From assembly GCA_018661505.1 (NCBI GenBank), contig JABJIE010000080.1, positions 1 through 64,000 of the forward strand: a DNA stretch of 64,000 nt. The letters are read 5' to 3'. Within the stretch, counting starts at the first letter, position 1; each line of letters begins with the position of its first letter. The DNA comes from Lentimicrobiaceae bacterium. Lineage in GTDB: Bacteria > Bacteroidota > Bacteroidia > Bacteroidales > F082. Positions 1-9,393 of this stretch are shown here, one piece after another. The notes below the pieces were generated by a model. It saw nothing but the letters and a program-made list of their open reading frames with translations, ran no database searches and was not told the DNA's origin. Position numbers and translations under genes: made by a program.

Positions 1-1402
1 ACTTTCCGATACAGAATTTCCCAAAAATATTACCAAGTAGGTCATCTGTGGTTATCTCACCAGTTATAGTACCAAGTTCATGTAATGCATGTCTAATATC
101 TATTGCAATGAGGTCAGTGGGTACATTATTATCAAAACCTAGCCTTACATTGTCAATGGATTTTTTAGCATTTACTAATGAATTATAATGACGTGAATTA
201 GTTATTATAACATCATTGTTGATGTTGTATCTTTTTACAACCTTTACAAGCGATTCCTTTAGTAAATCTATATTCTGATTTTGTTTTGCTGAAACTAACA
301 CCAAATTAATATCACTCACATTTGAAAGTTTGAAATTAGGCTCATTAATCTCATCAATCTTATTTGCAACAAAAATAAAATGCTTTGATTCATCATTAAT
401 GTATTCACTGAACTCCTTGGTTACTTTGTGGATGCTATCTTTGGATAGTGCAGTAACATCACCTACATATATTATGATACTTGCTTGTTTAATTTTGTCA
501 TAAGCTCTCTCAATTCCAATATTTTCAACTAAATCTTGTGATTTTCTCAGGCCTGCAGTATCAATAAATCTGAACTTAAAACCATCTAATACATATGTAT
601 CCTCAATCGTATCTCTTGTGGTTCCTGGTATATGACTTACTATTGCCTTTTCTTCATTTAATATCGCATTTAATAAAGTTGATTTACCCACATTTGGTTT
701 GCCAATTATTGCAACTGGAATACCATCTTTCATAACATTGCCTATTTTAAATGAATCTATTAGAGATGTAAGTTCTTCATTTAAATCATCAATTAATGTG
801 AGAAATTGTTTTCTGTCGGCAAATTCAACATCTTCCTCACTAAAATCTAGCTCCAGTTCTATGAGTGATGCGAAGTCAATTAATTTTGAACGTAATTCGT
901 TAATTTTAGTGCTAATTCCACCACGCATTTGGTTCATTGCTACCCTGTGAGCATTTTCAGATTGTGAGGCAATTAAATCTGCAACAGCTTCAGCTTGACT
1001 AAGATCCATTTTTCCATTCATGAAAGCCCTAAGGGTAAATTCACCTGGTTCAGCAATCCTTGCCCCACTATCTAATACCGCATTAAGTATTTTTTGTTGT
1101 ATATATTCTGAGCCATGGCAAGATATTTCTATGGCATCCTCAGATGTATATGATTTTGGAGATTTGAAATAACTAACCAAAACGTCATCAATCACTTTAT
1201 CTTCTTCATTAAATGATCCAAAATATAATCTATGACTTTCAATATCATCAATTGATATTTTTGAAGCTGGTATAAAATGATTCCAAAGTATTTTTAAACT
1301 ATTTGAACCTGACAACCTAATTACAGAAATAGCTCCAAAGCCTGATGGCGTGGCTATTGCCGCTATTGTGTCCGTGTTATAACCTGCTGATTTAAAGCTC
1401 AT
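1..1402 (-). CDS. mnmE: tRNA uridine-5-carboxymethylaminomethyl GTPase MnmE
   Basis: MnmE acts with MnmG to build the carboxymethylaminomethyl group on wobble U34 of certain tRNAs. Reading the minus strand from the ATG at 1402 gives 467 codons with the family order: an N-terminal folate-binding domain, a helical domain, and an embedded G domain near residues 225-385. The P-loop is GKPNVGKS and the switch is GTTRDTIED, followed by DTAG. The last residues in the window are FCIGK, the invariant C-terminus with the catalytic Cys. Base 1 is the first base of the stop codon, so the gene is complete except for two stop bases. A TATTTTTG box lies 32 bp upstream. The neighbouring sucD is divergent. 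Confidence 0.97.
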   Translation of the reverse strand, partial: MSFKSAGYNTDTIAAIATPSGFGAISVIRLSGSNSLKILWNHFIPASKISIDDIESHRLYFGSFNEEDKVIDDVLVSYFKSPKSYTSEDAIEISCHGSEYIQQKILNAVLDSGARIAEPGEFTLRAFMNGKMDLSQAEAVADLIASQSENAHRVAMNQMRGGISTKINELRSKLIDFASLIELELDFSEEDVEFADRKQFLTLIDDLNEELTSLIDSFKIGNVMKDGIPVAIIGKPNVGKSTLLNAILNEEKAIVSHIPGTTRDTIEDTYVLDGFKFRFIDTAGLRKSQDLVENIGIERAYDKIKQASIIIYVGDVTALSKDSIHKVTKEFSEYINDESKHFIFVANKIDEINEPNFKLSNVSDINLVLVSAKQNQNIDLLKESLVKVVKRYNINNDVIITNSRHYNSLVNAKKSIDNVRLGFDNNVPTDLIAIDIRHALHELGTITGEITTDDLLGNIFGKFCIGK

Positions 1403-1433
1403 AAAATGATATTATTGAGAAATTAATAAAAAG

Positions 1434-1441
1434 CAAAAATA
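1434..1441 (-). promoter_or_regulatory. candidate -7 box of mnmE
   Basis: Minus-strand TATTTTTG matches the Bacteroidota -7 consensus TAnnTTTG and lies 32 bp upstream of the mnmE ATG. No convincing -33 TTG is present at the expected distance. Confidence 0.4.
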
Positions 1442-1475
1442 ATATTTTATTACTTCCATATTTTTAAAAACATAT

Positions 1476-1483
1476 TACCTTTG
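1476..1483 (+). promoter_or_regulatory. candidate -7 box of sucD
   Basis: TACCTTTG is an exact match to TAnnTTTG, 32 bp before the sucD ATG. The same octamer is used for the RNase P RNA promoter in this window. A -33 TTG is not evident. Confidence 0.55.
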
Positions 1484-1515
1484 CGCAACAAAAAAACTAA
1501 CAATATTATTTTACT

Positions 1516-2385
1516 ATGAGCGTATTGGTTAATGCAGATTCAAAGATAATCGTACAGGGATTTACTGGCGGTGAAGGCACATTTCATGCTGGTCAAATGA
1601 TTGATTATGGCACAAACGTAGTAGGAGGGGTTACTCCTGGTAAAGGTGGTACAACTCATTTGGATAAACCTGTTTTTAATACAGTAAAAGAAGCAGTAGA
1701 TAATACAAATGCTGATGTTAGTATAATTTTTGTTCCACCACCATTTGCTGCTGATGCAATAATGGAAGCAGCCGAGTCTGGTATAAAGGTTATAGTTTGT
1801 ATAACAGAAGGTATACCTACAGAAGACATGGTTCAAGTAAAGGAATATTTACGTGGTACTGATTCAAGGTTAATCGGCCCCAATTGTCCAGGTATTATAA
1901 CCCCAGAAGGGGCAAAGGTTGGAATAATGCCTGGCTTTATTCATGAGAAAGGGATAGTGGGTATTGTTAGCCGTTCAGGTACATTAACATATGAAGCTGT
2001 TGATCAGCTAACCAAAGTAGGACTTGGTCAAACAACTGCCATAGGAATTGGAGGGGATCCAATTATAGGAACCACTACCAAAGATGCAGTTGAACTGTTC
2101 ATGAATGATCCTGAAACAAAAGGTATCGTTATGATAGGTGAGATTGGTGGTAATATGGAGGCAGATGCAGCCAAATGGATAAAAGAAAATGGCACAAAAC
2201 CAGTTGTTGGTTTTATTGCAGGGGCTACAGCACCAAAAGGAAGAACAATGGGTCATGCTGGAGCGATTATCGGTGGTAAGGCCGATACAGCAGAAGCCAA
2301 AAAACAAATAATGAGTGATTGTGGGATCTATGTTGTTGATTTACCTGCAGATATAGGTAAAAAGATGGCAGAGGTGTTAAAGTAA
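1516..2385 (+). CDS. sucD: succinate-CoA ligase subunit alpha
   Basis: Alpha subunit of succinyl-CoA synthetase, which interconverts succinyl-CoA and succinate with substrate-level ATP or GTP formation in the TCA cycle. At 289 residues it has the usual family length. It shows an N-terminal CoA-binding Rossmann domain, then the ligase domain with [10 protein letters not shown] and the phosphohistidine loop GHAGAIIGG, where His247 is the expected phosphorylated residue. The beta subunit gene sucC is not next to it, as is often the case in Bacteroidota. A single-gene unit is likely: it has its own promoter box and a shared terminator immediately downstream. Confidence 0.97.
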   Translation: MSVLVNADSKIIVQGFTGGEGTFHAGQMIDYGTNVVGGVTPGKGGTTHLDKPVFNTVKEAVDNTNADVSIIFVPPPFAADAIMEAAESGIKVIVCITEGIPTEDMVQVKEYLRGTDSRLIGPNCPGIITPEGAKVGIMPGFIHEKGIVGIVSRSGTLTYEAVDQLTKVGLGQTTAIGIGGDPIIGTTTKDAVELFMNDPETKGIVMIGEIGGNMEADAAKWIKENGTKPVVGFIAGATAPKGRTMGHAGAIIGGKADTAEAKKQIMSDCGIYVVDLPADIGKKMAEVLK

Positions 2386-2409
2386 TCACCCTCATTGAAA
2401 GACATAAAG

Positions 2410-2444
2410 AGCTGTAAAGGGTATTTCCTTTTACAGCTTTTTTT
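2410..2444. terminator. bidirectional terminator between sucD and trmD
   Basis: The stem AGCTGTAAA...TTTACAGCT is followed by a run of T on the plus strand and preceded by an A-rich stretch for the minus strand. It sits between convergent genes; the trmD stop codon overlaps its T-run. Confidence 0.8.
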
Positions 2445-3120
2445 ATTCCTTAATAATATCAGGTCGTCTTACCTTAGTGCGTTCTAAACTCTGGTCGTGT
2501 TTCCATTCTTCAATGAGTTGTTCGTTACCGCTTAGGAGAACTTCAGGTACTTGCATCCCCCTAAAATTGCGTGGTCTGGTATAAACCGGTGGGGCAACCA
2601 AATTATTTTGAAAGGAATCACTAAGTGCTGAAACTTCGTTTCCAAGCACACCTGGTAATAATCTAACCAAAGCATCTGTAATAACAGCTGCTGCTAGTTC
2701 TCCCCCTGAAAGAACATAATTTCCAATGGATATTTCTTTGGTGATAAAATGTTCTCTTATCCTTTCATCAATTCCTTTATAATGACCACACAGAATAATA
2801 ATATTTTTTAATAGCGACATTGAGTTTGCCATAGGTTGATCAAACATTTCACCATCTGGGCTTGTGTAAATTATCTCATCATAATCTCTTTCCTTTTTCA
2901 AGGATTCAATGCATGCAGCTATTGGTTCAATCATCATTACCATACCCGCTCCACCTGAAAAAGCATAGTCATCTACTTTTTTGTGCTTGTCGGTTGTAAA
3001 ATCTCTTAATTGATGTAAATATATATTCACGAGCTTCTTTTCCTGTGCTCTTTTAACAATGGAGTGGTTAAAAGGCTCAGTGAGCATTTCTGGGAATATT
3101 GTTATTATATCAATTCTCAT
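2443..3120 (-). CDS. trmD: tRNA (guanine37-N1)-methyltransferase
   Basis: Methylates G37 next to the anticodon, preventing +1 frameshifting, with S-adenosylmethionine as donor. The 225-residue protein shows the SPOUT knot motifs [10 protein letters not shown] and [10 protein letters not shown], plus an N-terminal [12 protein letters not shown]. It is slightly shorter than the E. coli protein, the shortening being at the C-terminus, which is common in this phylum. In many bacteria trmD sits with rpsP, rimM and rplS; here it instead lies directly downstream of the RNase P RNA gene on the same strand, so read-through from that RNA gene is possible. Confidence 0.96.
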   Translation of the reverse strand: MRIDIITIFPEMLTEPFNHSIVKRAQEKKLVNIYLHQLRDFTTDKHKKVDDYAFSGGAGMVMMIEPIAACIESLKKERDYDEIIYTSPDGEMFDQPMANSMSLLKNIIILCGHYKGIDERIREHFITKEISIGNYVLSGGELAAAVITDALVRLLPGVLGNEVSALSDSFQNNLVAPPVYTRPRNFRGMQVPEVLLSGNEQLIEEWKHDQSLERTKVRRPDIIKE

Positions 3121-3159
3121 GGTAACTAAGTATTCAATATTCTAGATTAAAAAAAATGA

Positions 3160-3553
3160 TTGACAAGCCAATAAGCGGGATTCTGTAATCCACTGCAAAA
3201 GCAGTAGTTTCCATCATTTATCTGCGATAACAGTCACCCGTTACCTGTAGCAATCTACCCACCAGTTTCGGGCGGGCAGCCCTTATCCGCCTAAGCGGAG
3301 TACTGGTTTATTTGATCTTGCAGCTCCTGAGGTTTACCCCTCTGAGATGTTACCATCACAGAGCGTGAGCTCTTACCTCACGTTTTCACATTCACCTGAA
3401 GTTACAGAGTAACAACATAGGTTACCTTCTCTGCGGCACTGTCTGTATTGGCCAATGGCCAATCCTTCTATCTAAGAAGCAGGATGCCCTGCGCTGTCCC
3501 GACTTTCCTCCCCAATTTCAAAAGAAAAAGAGGCGATGGAATAGCTTGTCAAT
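3160..3553 (-). ncRNA. rnpB: RNase P RNA (class A)
   Basis: Catalytic RNA that removes 5' leaders from pre-tRNAs. On the minus strand the conserved 5' core GAGGAAAGTC is followed by CGGGACAGCGCAGGG, and the ends TTGACAAGC (3553 side: GACAAGCTATTCC) and GGCTTGTCAA pair to form helix P1. A conserved-looking 3' segment with GGATTACAGAATCCCGCTTA precedes the end. The length of about 394 nt fits bacterial class A. A TACCTTTG promoter box ends 7 bp before the inferred 5' end, which matches a transcription start at 3553. Confidence 0.93.
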
Positions 3554-3559
3554 TCTCTG

Positions 3560-3593
3560 CAAAGGTAATAAAAAAAGGAGGTTGAGACATCAA
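3560..3593 (-). promoter_or_regulatory. promoter of RNase P RNA
   Basis: On the minus strand TTG (3593-3591) is followed by 23 bases and then TACCTTTG (3567-3560), a Bacteroidota-type promoter whose start would fall at about 3553. The -33 element lies inside the terminator hairpin of the upstream tRNA gene. Confidence 0.65.
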
Positions 3594-3598
3594 CCTCC
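3570..3598 (-). terminator. terminator of tRNA-His
   Basis: GGAGGTTGA (3577-3585) pairs with TCAACCTCC (3590-3598) around a 4-base loop; on the minus strand this hairpin is followed by a T-run. It separates tRNA-His from rnpB. Confidence 0.8.
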
Positions 3599-3604
3599 TA
3601 AGAG

Positions 3605-3679
3605 GGTGGAAGACCGGATTTGAACCGGCGACCCCTAGAACCACAATCTAGTGCTCTAACCAACTGAGCTACATCCACC
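3605..3679 (-). tRNA. tRNA-His (GTG)
   Basis: The minus strand folds into a cloverleaf: acceptor GTGGATG/CTTCCAC, D-arm GCTC...GAGC, anticodon arm CTAGA-TTGTGGT-TCTAG and T-arm GCCGG-TTCAAAT-CCGGT. The anticodon is GTG. A G at position -1 opposite C73, the histidine identity element, is encoded at 3679/3605. The acceptor has one U-U mismatch (pair 6-67). The CCA end is not encoded. Confidence 0.96.
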
Positions 3680-3707
3680 ATGTGACCTATGGTCATTTTT
3701 GAGGCTG

Positions 3708-3733
3708 CAAATATACTATTTTTTTATATCCAA
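3708..3733 (-). promoter_or_regulatory. candidate promoter of tRNA-His
   Basis: Minus-strand TATATTTG (3715-3708) fits TAnnTTTG, with TTG at 3733-3731. The spacer of 15 bp is shorter than the usual 17-23, so the -33 part is uncertain. Confidence 0.45.
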
Positions 3734-3894
3734 GGTGTATCGAAGGGTATATTTAGTGTAATAATTATTACCCGAAAAATACCATAAAATAATCTATAAT
3801 TATGGATTAATATATGACCATTAAATCAATATTAGATTGATTTTTCATTCGAGAAATAATATATTAATTATAACACCTTTATTTATTATTTTTG

Positions 3895-5118
3895 ATGACA
3901 ATGATATTTGGCAAAAGAATATATACATCAGGTAATTCATTATCACAACTTGCATGGAATAGATTCAGAAAAAACAGTATTGGTGTAATATCTCTGGGCG
4001 TAATAATAATCAGCGTATTAATAGCCGTGCTGGGATATCTTATTACACCTGATTCAACTCCCATGTGTAATAATCAGGTGCTTGAAATAAGTACCCAAAG
4101 ACCAGGATTTGAAACAGATTTTCTATTGGTAAGAAAGAATACAATAGAGATTAAAACAACAATATTTAATAAGATGTTGTTCGGAGCACCCTCGAATTAT
4201 AAAACAATTCCTGTAGATGCAATAGAATTTGATGGAGACATGGTTGTAGCTCATATATTTGATCAGGATAACAATGAATTCCTAGAATTATTTAATATAG
4301 CAGACGTATGCTATCCATTAGCTGGTGATCCAATATTTAATGATGATATAATGTATTTTACGACGATAAACGGAGATGAAATGCAGATACCTATTTCAGA
4401 ATTATATTCACAGGTACTAGATAATAATATTAAACTTAAAAGATATATACTCGGCACAGATCAGTTTGGTAGAGACTTGCTAAGCAGATTATTGATAGGA
4501 AGCAGGATTAGTTTGTCAGTTGGGGCCATTTCAGTTGCAATATCATTATTGGTTGGTATTTTTCTTGGTTCAATGGCTGGATTCTATAGAGGAAGAACAG
4601 ATGATATAATAATGTGGTTTATAAATGTTGTTTGGTCAATACCAACGCTACTGTTGGTTATTGCCATAACATTTGCTTTGGGACGTGGTTTTTGGCAGAT
4701 TTTTGTGGCTGTTGGCCTCACAATGTGGGTTGAAGTAGCAAGGGTTGTAAGAGGTCAAATAATGAGCATTCGAGAGAAGGAGTTTGTTGAAGCTGGGTTT
4801 GCTTTGGGCTATTCAAATTTTAGAATAATATTTAAACATATTCTTCCAAATATAATGAGCCCTGTGATTGTTATTTCGGCGGCTAATTTTGCAGCTGCAA
4901 TATTGATAGAAGCTGGATTAAGCTTTCTTGGTATAGGAGTTCAACCTCCAATGCCATCATGGGGAAGTATGATAAAGGAGTATTATAGTTTTATAATACT
5001 TGATAGTGCCTACCTGGCAATTGTACCAGGTATAGCTATTGTGATATTAGTTCTTGCATTTATGACTCTTGGTAATGCATTAAGAGATACTCTTGATGTT
5101 AAAATGCAAAGCAAATAG
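3895..5118 (+). CDS. oligopeptide/dipeptide-type ABC transporter permease (OppC/DppC family)
   Basis: Inner-membrane permease half of a peptide-type ABC importer. The N-terminal NSLSQLAWNRFRKN leads into TM1, and an approximately 130-residue extracytoplasmic insert follows. The landmark LGTDQFGRDLLSRLL then opens the permease domain, with several TM helices and the EAA-like loop EAGFALGYSNFRIIFKHILP that docks onto the ATPase. The long insert between TM1 and the permease core is typical of Bacteroidota OppC-type proteins. No partner permease, ATPase or binding protein is nearby, so it is an orphan and its substrate is unknown. A TATTTTTG box lies directly before the ATG at 3895; the next ATG at 3901 would give a leaderless message, so the start is not certain. 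Confidence 0.88.
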   Translation: MTMIFGKRIYTSGNSLSQLAWNRFRKNSIGVISLGVIIISVLIAVLGYLITPDSTPMCNNQVLEISTQRPGFETDFLLVRKNTIEIKTTIFNKMLFGAPSNYKTIPVDAIEFDGDMVVAHIFDQDNNEFLELFNIADVCYPLAGDPIFNDDIMYFTTINGDEMQIPISELYSQVLDNNIKLKRYILGTDQFGRDLLSRLLIGSRISLSVGAISVAISLLVGIFLGSMAGFYRGRTDDIIMWFINVVWSIPTLLLVIAITFALGRGFWQIFVAVGLTMWVEVARVVRGQIMSIREKEFVEAGFALGYSNFRIIFKHILPNIMSPVIVISAANFAAAILIEAGLSFLGIGVQPPMPSWGSMIKEYYSFIILDSAYLAIVPGIAIVILVLAFMTLGNALRDTLDVKMQSK

Positions 5119-5137
5119 GTTATAATAATGTTTAATT

Positions 5138-5839
5138 ATGTTGGAGAAGATAAAGGTAATAGGTTTTGATGCAGATGATACCTTATGGGTTAATGAGCCA
5201 TTTTATCGTCAATCGGAAATGGAATTTGCTGAAATGCTTTCGGATTATGGCGATGAAGAATATATAAATAATGAATTCTTAAGGTTTCAGTTAGCAAATC
5301 TTGATAGATATGGATATGGAATAAAGAGTTTTATATTGTCGATGATTGAAACTGCCCTTTTCATAACTAATAATAAGGCTAACATCTCAATTATCAATGA
5401 TATCATCGATATTGGTAAGCGAATGATTGATAAGCCTGTTGAATTACTAGATGGTGTAAAGGCTACTCTAGAAGTACTAAGTGATAAAGGGTACACCCTT
5501 ATTGTTGCAACAAAGGGAGATCTATTGGATCAGGAAAGGAAACTTAATAAATCTGGTATCGAAAAATTCTTTCATCATATTGAAATAATGAGCGACAAAA
5601 CAGAATTTAGTTACAGGAAACTTTTAAAACATCTTGACATAAATGCTGAGGAATTTATGATGGTGGGTAATTCCATGAAATCAGATATTATTCCTGTAAT
5701 TGATATTGGAGGTAACGCAATTCACATACCTTTTCATACTACATGGATACATGAGCAAGTTGACTCGTCTAAGGATCTGAAATTTTACAGAGAAATGGAG
5801 GATATTTCAGAGGTAGTGAAGCTTTTTAGCAGCTATTAA
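5138..5839 (+). CDS. HAD-family hydrolase (YjjG/pyrophosphatase-like)
   Basis: Cytoplasmic phosphatase of the haloacid dehalogenase superfamily. Motif I is GFDADDTLW, with nucleophile Asp11 and acid/base Asp13. Motif II is near IVATKGD, the motif III region is in the middle, and motif IV is GNSMKSDIIPVIDIGGNAI followed by HTTWIHE, a block typical of the YjjG-like nucleotidase branch. The helical cap lies at about residues 20-95. It starts 19 bp after the ABC permease and probably shares its message, but there is no functional link between the two. The substrate cannot be told from sequence. Confidence 0.85.
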   Translation: MLEKIKVIGFDADDTLWVNEPFYRQSEMEFAEMLSDYGDEEYINNEFLRFQLANLDRYGYGIKSFILSMIETALFITNNKANISIINDIIDIGKRMIDKPVELLDGVKATLEVLSDKGYTLIVATKGDLLDQERKLNKSGIEKFFHHIEIMSDKTEFSYRKLLKHLDINAEEFMMVGNSMKSDIIPVIDIGGNAIHIPFHTTWIHEQVDSSKDLKFYREMEDISEVVKLFSSY

Positions 5840-5898
5840 GCAGATGCTTGTTATATGATTGCCCCCTCAATCGTTGGAATTAAGACCAACTATTAATA

Positions 5899-7398
5899 CT
5901 ACCTTTTTCTTCGTAGTATATTGTTTCCAAAATTATTGTTATCACATGCTCCACCAAATCTTTCTTTACATGACCCTTTATTGATGCCAATTTTGATTGA
6001 TGCGTATATATCCATACCATTCATGTCAGATAACCCCAAATATGTACCCAATCTTTCTGTTCCAATTGTTATGAAGTAAAACCTTGCAGCAATACCAACA
6101 CGAGGATAATTATAGTCGTATAAAGATATGGGGACACTAAGTTCAAAGTATTTGGTTTCGTACCTAGGTATAATTGCCAATTGGGGCGTTCTTCTTAGTG
6201 TACTTTTGTTTAATCTCAATGGGTGAATGAAAAATCCTGCAACATAGATGTTATTTCTTAGATTAAAATCTGCTTGTATACTGAGGGCTGTCGGTAACCC
6301 AATCTTTATGTTGTCTCCAACATACGATGCATTTGGGTTTCCATAGAAGGTATTGCTTAATTCATGTAAAAATGAATTTGCGTTGTTAAACTGAAGTGTG
6401 TCTACATCTTCCCAGTAAATGGATACTTCATCAAATTGATGTTCTTGGGCATTTTCCTTAAATTTTACTCTTCCTATATCTACAATTGATACTCCGATCT
6501 TATAGTCATAGTCTACAATATTTTGAGCACATAGTCTTTCACCGTTCCATTTATTTAACTCCACTTGACGTCTTTTTACATATACTACGCCAATGTCCAT
6601 ACCAACTCCACTTCCACGGAAAGTAGGACTAGTATTAAGAAACTCTGAGTTGTCATAATTAATTGGACCCGAGAACCCCAAGCTTGCATTCATTTCTTTA
6701 ATATCAATGGTTGTATCGTTTGGCACAAGGTAGTTTAGTTTATCTGAATATACATATGCTCCGGCGTATCCCCATAATTTTTTGACCGATAATCCAACTG
6801 TTAATTGCTGATCATAGTATTTCCATACATCATAGGCATAACTTAAACCAACTTCCATCCAGGAGTTACTACCAAAATCAATATTCTTCTCATCAAAATC
6901 AATATTGTGTAATGGTCCATAATCAAGTCCCCAGTAACCAAACTCTGCAACGTTCCAAGGTATATTGTTTCCAGATGTGAATACTCTAACACCCGTTGTG
7001 ATTCCAAAGGCATGATCGCCTATCTGAATCATTGCTGATGGCCCTAGGATTCGTGTGTTTTGAGTTATTTGTTTTGCTTTTGAATTATTGTAGTAGAGAA
7101 CATTTTTTTCTTCCTCTCCATATGTTGGGAATTGGTAGTTTTTGTCCAATAGATCCCAGATTACAAAATCTTCTTTTGGTAAGTACGCGAAGTTATTTCT
7201 AAGGAAAACATTAGCCGTTGCTAAGTTTATATCTAGGTATACCTTGTTGGTTGTCATACTCGCAGGGTTTATCATAACACCTGTAATACCCTTGTAGTTG
7301 CCCATGGTAAGACCCAACATTTCCTGAGATTGAGCAATGTTAAAGGTGCTGATTAGACCTAATAATGCAAGAATATATTTTAAGTTCTTTAATCTCAT
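5899..7398 (-). CDS. DUF5723 family protein, probable outer-membrane beta-barrel
   Basis: A 499-residue exported protein with a signal peptide ending near AQSQ (residues 22-25). It is followed by the family hallmark LGLTMGNYKGITGVMINPAS, a stretch shared with PorP/SprF-like and DUF5723 proteins of Bacteroidota. The body has alternating aromatic beta strands and ends in a region compatible with a barrel followed by a short Arg/Asn-rich tail (NNFGNNILRRKR). Its role is unknown; many relatives are outer-membrane proteins of unknown substrate. It is monocistronic and divergent from the S41 protease, with a TATTTTTG box at 7480-7473 on its strand. Confidence 0.75.
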   Translation of the reverse strand: MRLKNLKYILALLGLISTFNIAQSQEMLGLTMGNYKGITGVMINPASMTTNKVYLDINLATANVFLRNNFAYLPKEDFVIWDLLDKNYQFPTYGEEEKNVLYYNNSKAKQITQNTRILGPSAMIQIGDHAFGITTGVRVFTSGNNIPWNVAEFGYWGLDYGPLHNIDFDEKNIDFGSNSWMEVGLSYAYDVWKYYDQQLTVGLSVKKLWGYAGAYVYSDKLNYLVPNDTTIDIKEMNASLGFSGPINYDNSEFLNTSPTFRGSGVGMDIGVVYVKRRQVELNKWNGERLCAQNIVDYDYKIGVSIVDIGRVKFKENAQEHQFDEVSIYWEDVDTLQFNNANSFLHELSNTFYGNPNASYVGDNIKIGLPTALSIQADFNLRNNIYVAGFFIHPLRLNKSTLRRTPQLAIIPRYETKYFELSVPISLYDYNYPRVGIAARFYFITIGTERLGTYLGLSDMNGMDIYASIKIGINKGSCKERFGGACDNNNFGNNILRRKR

Positions 7399-7472
7399 GG
7401 GTGGATTTATAATTATAAACGATAAAATAATAGATTTGGTCTATGTACTTGAAACCCTCATAATATCTCAGA

Positions 7473-7480
7473 CAAAAATA
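7473..7480 (-). promoter_or_regulatory. candidate -7 box of the DUF5723 gene
   Basis: Minus-strand TATTTTTG fits TAnnTTTG and lies about 75 bp upstream of the start. No good -33 element is seen. Confidence 0.35.
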
Positions 7481-7663
7481 ATGCTTACAAGGTTGACATA
7501 AATGCTCTATTATTATAGATATTCACAACTTAGAGTTAGTTAGTATACCTGAATATTGGTGTATTATTACCGCTAAATAGTAAGTAATGAGCTACTTGTA
7601 TGCATTTTAGAATTATTAACAATAAAAATACAATAGCCATGAAGCTTGAGGAGTTTTAAATCA

Positions 7664-7671
7664 TACATTTG
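7664..7671 (+). promoter_or_regulatory. candidate -7 box of the S41 peptidase gene
   Basis: TACATTTG fits TAnnTTTG, 19 bp before the ATG at 7691. A TTG at 7646-7648 gives a 15-bp spacer, a little short. Confidence 0.45.
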
Positions 7672-7690
7672 AAATGTTAAATTTACCGTT

Positions 7691-9286
7691 ATGCAGAGAT
7701 ACATCATAGTTATTATATTATTTACCCAATCCTTGGTGGGTTTTTCCCAGAGTTATAATAAACTTAACCCGGATGAAACCGTAAAAAAAATCAGCACTTT
7801 ACTATACCTGATAAATAACTACTATGTTGACACATTAAATATGTCGAAAGTTACGGAGGATGCCATACAGATGACACTCAAGGAATTAGACCCTCATTCT
7901 GCATATATTTCATCCAAAGACGTAAAAAAGGCGAACGAAGGTCTTGAGGGTAGCTTTGAGGGTGTAGGTCTTACTTTCCAAATATTTAAGGATACAATTC
8001 TTGTTGTTTCACCAATACCAGGAGGACCATCCGACAAGGTTGGTATAATGGCTGGTGATAAAATAATCACTGTGGATGGAGAAGATGCATATGGCAAATC
8101 AATTACCAATAAGTGGGTTATGGATCACCTAAGAGGTAAAAAGGACTCTAAGGTAGTAGTAGGGATATTCAGGCGAGGTAATAGCGAGTTAATAGATTTT
8201 GAGATAACTAGAGATAAAATTCCCATTAACAGTCTTGATGCTGCTTTTATGCTTGATAAAACAACTGGTTATATCAAACTTAACAGATTTGCAAAGCAGT
8301 CATTGGATGAATTTACTAAGGCTGTAAATGACCTTAAATCACAAGGAATGAAGGACTTGGTTTTTGATTTACGTGGTAATACGGGAGGATATCTTGGAAC
8401 TGCACTAAGTATAACCGATGAATTTCTGGGCGACGGTAATCTTGTGGTATATACAGAGGGAGTAAATCAACCACGACAGGAATTAAAATCAACTAGTAAG
8501 GGTGATTTTGAAAATGGAAAACTTGTTGTATTAATAAATGAAGGGTCTGCTTCAGCAAGCGAAATTGTTAGTGGTGCTGTGCAGGACTGGGATCGCGGTG
8601 TAATTGTTGGAAGGCGTTCCTTTGGTAAAGGGCTGGTTCAAAGACCTTTTCCTTTGCCAGATGGTTCAATTGTGCGTTTAACAGTAGCACGATACTACAC
8701 TCCTTCGGGTAGATGCATCCAAAAGCCATATGAAGATGGTTCAGAAGAATACTACAAGGATTTTTATAACAGAATGAAACAGGGTGAAGTTTATCATGCA
8801 GATAGCATACGTTTTCCAGATTCATTAAAATACCAAACCAAAGCAGGAAGAACTGTGTATGGAGGGGGTGGTGTTATGTCAGATATATTTATTCCTTTGG
8901 ATTCAGCAAGATACAATGACATATATTCATCTCTGGTAAGAAAAGGCATAATGAACATGTATGTAAATAATTACCTAGATAAATATAGAATTAACATTAA
9001 AAATAAGTTTCCAACTTTTAAGGATTATGATGAGGAATTTTTCCTAACAGAAATTGATTTTGACGTTTTTGTTTCAGATGCCAATGATAAAGATATGGAG
9101 ATTAGCGAGGAGAGTATAGCTTCGAATAAGAAATTTATCATGCTTCAATTGAAAGCTCTAATGGCCAGAAATATTTATGATGTTGGAGACTATTTTGAAG
9201 TTATTTCTCCGGAGGATGCCGAAATCCAAATGGCTATTCAGATAATTCATGACAAAAAAGAGTATAAGCGTTTAATATCAAGGTAG
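7691..9286 (+). CDS. S41 family peptidase (carboxyl-terminal processing protease, CTP/Tsp type)
   Basis: Exported serine protease that trims or degrades envelope proteins from their C-termini. The 531-residue protein has a signal peptide ending at about GFSQ (residue 20). A PDZ domain follows near residues 85-165, with the carboxylate-binding loop around SFEGVGLTF. The S41 catalytic domain carries GSASASE (residues 285-291) and Lys313 in RRSFGKG, forming the Ser/Lys dyad. The C-terminal 140 residues form a helical extension seen in Bacteroidota CTPs. It stands alone with its own promoter box. Confidence 0.92.
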   Translation: MQRYIIVIILFTQSLVGFSQSYNKLNPDETVKKISTLLYLINNYYVDTLNMSKVTEDAIQMTLKELDPHSAYISSKDVKKANEGLEGSFEGVGLTFQIFKDTILVVSPIPGGPSDKVGIMAGDKIITVDGEDAYGKSITNKWVMDHLRGKKDSKVVVGIFRRGNSELIDFEITRDKIPINSLDAAFMLDKTTGYIKLNRFAKQSLDEFTKAVNDLKSQGMKDLVFDLRGNTGGYLGTALSITDEFLGDGNLVVYTEGVNQPRQELKSTSKGDFENGKLVVLINEGSASASEIVSGAVQDWDRGVIVGRRSFGKGLVQRPFPLPDGSIVRLTVARYYTPSGRCIQKPYEDGSEEYYKDFYNRMKQGEVYHADSIRFPDSLKYQTKAGRTVYGGGGVMSDIFIPLDSARYNDIYSSLVRKGIMNMYVNNYLDKYRINIKNKFPTFKDYDEEFFLTEIDFDVFVSDANDKDMEISEESIASNKKFIMLQLKALMARNIYDVGDYFEVISPEDAEIQMAIQIIHDKKEYKRLISR

Positions 9287-9367
9287 TATAATAAATATAG
9301 ATAATTTATCGGAATTATTGTAAATAAATAAATAAAAGACAAACAGGTCCTTTATAGAAAAATATTA

Positions 9368-9375
9368 TAATTTTG
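9368..9375 (+). promoter_or_regulatory. candidate -7 box of the DUF1858/DUF2249 operon
   Basis: TAATTTTG fits TAnnTTTG, 18 bp before the ATG at 9394, at the head of the three-gene unit. Confidence 0.45.
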
Positions 9376-9393
9376 TAAAATATTTAACTCCTT

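Noticed and set aside
2008-2307. Long open frame antisense to sucD
   Set aside because: Composition is a codon shadow of sucD (Cys-, Asn- and Thr-rich); no promoter or ribosome site supports it.
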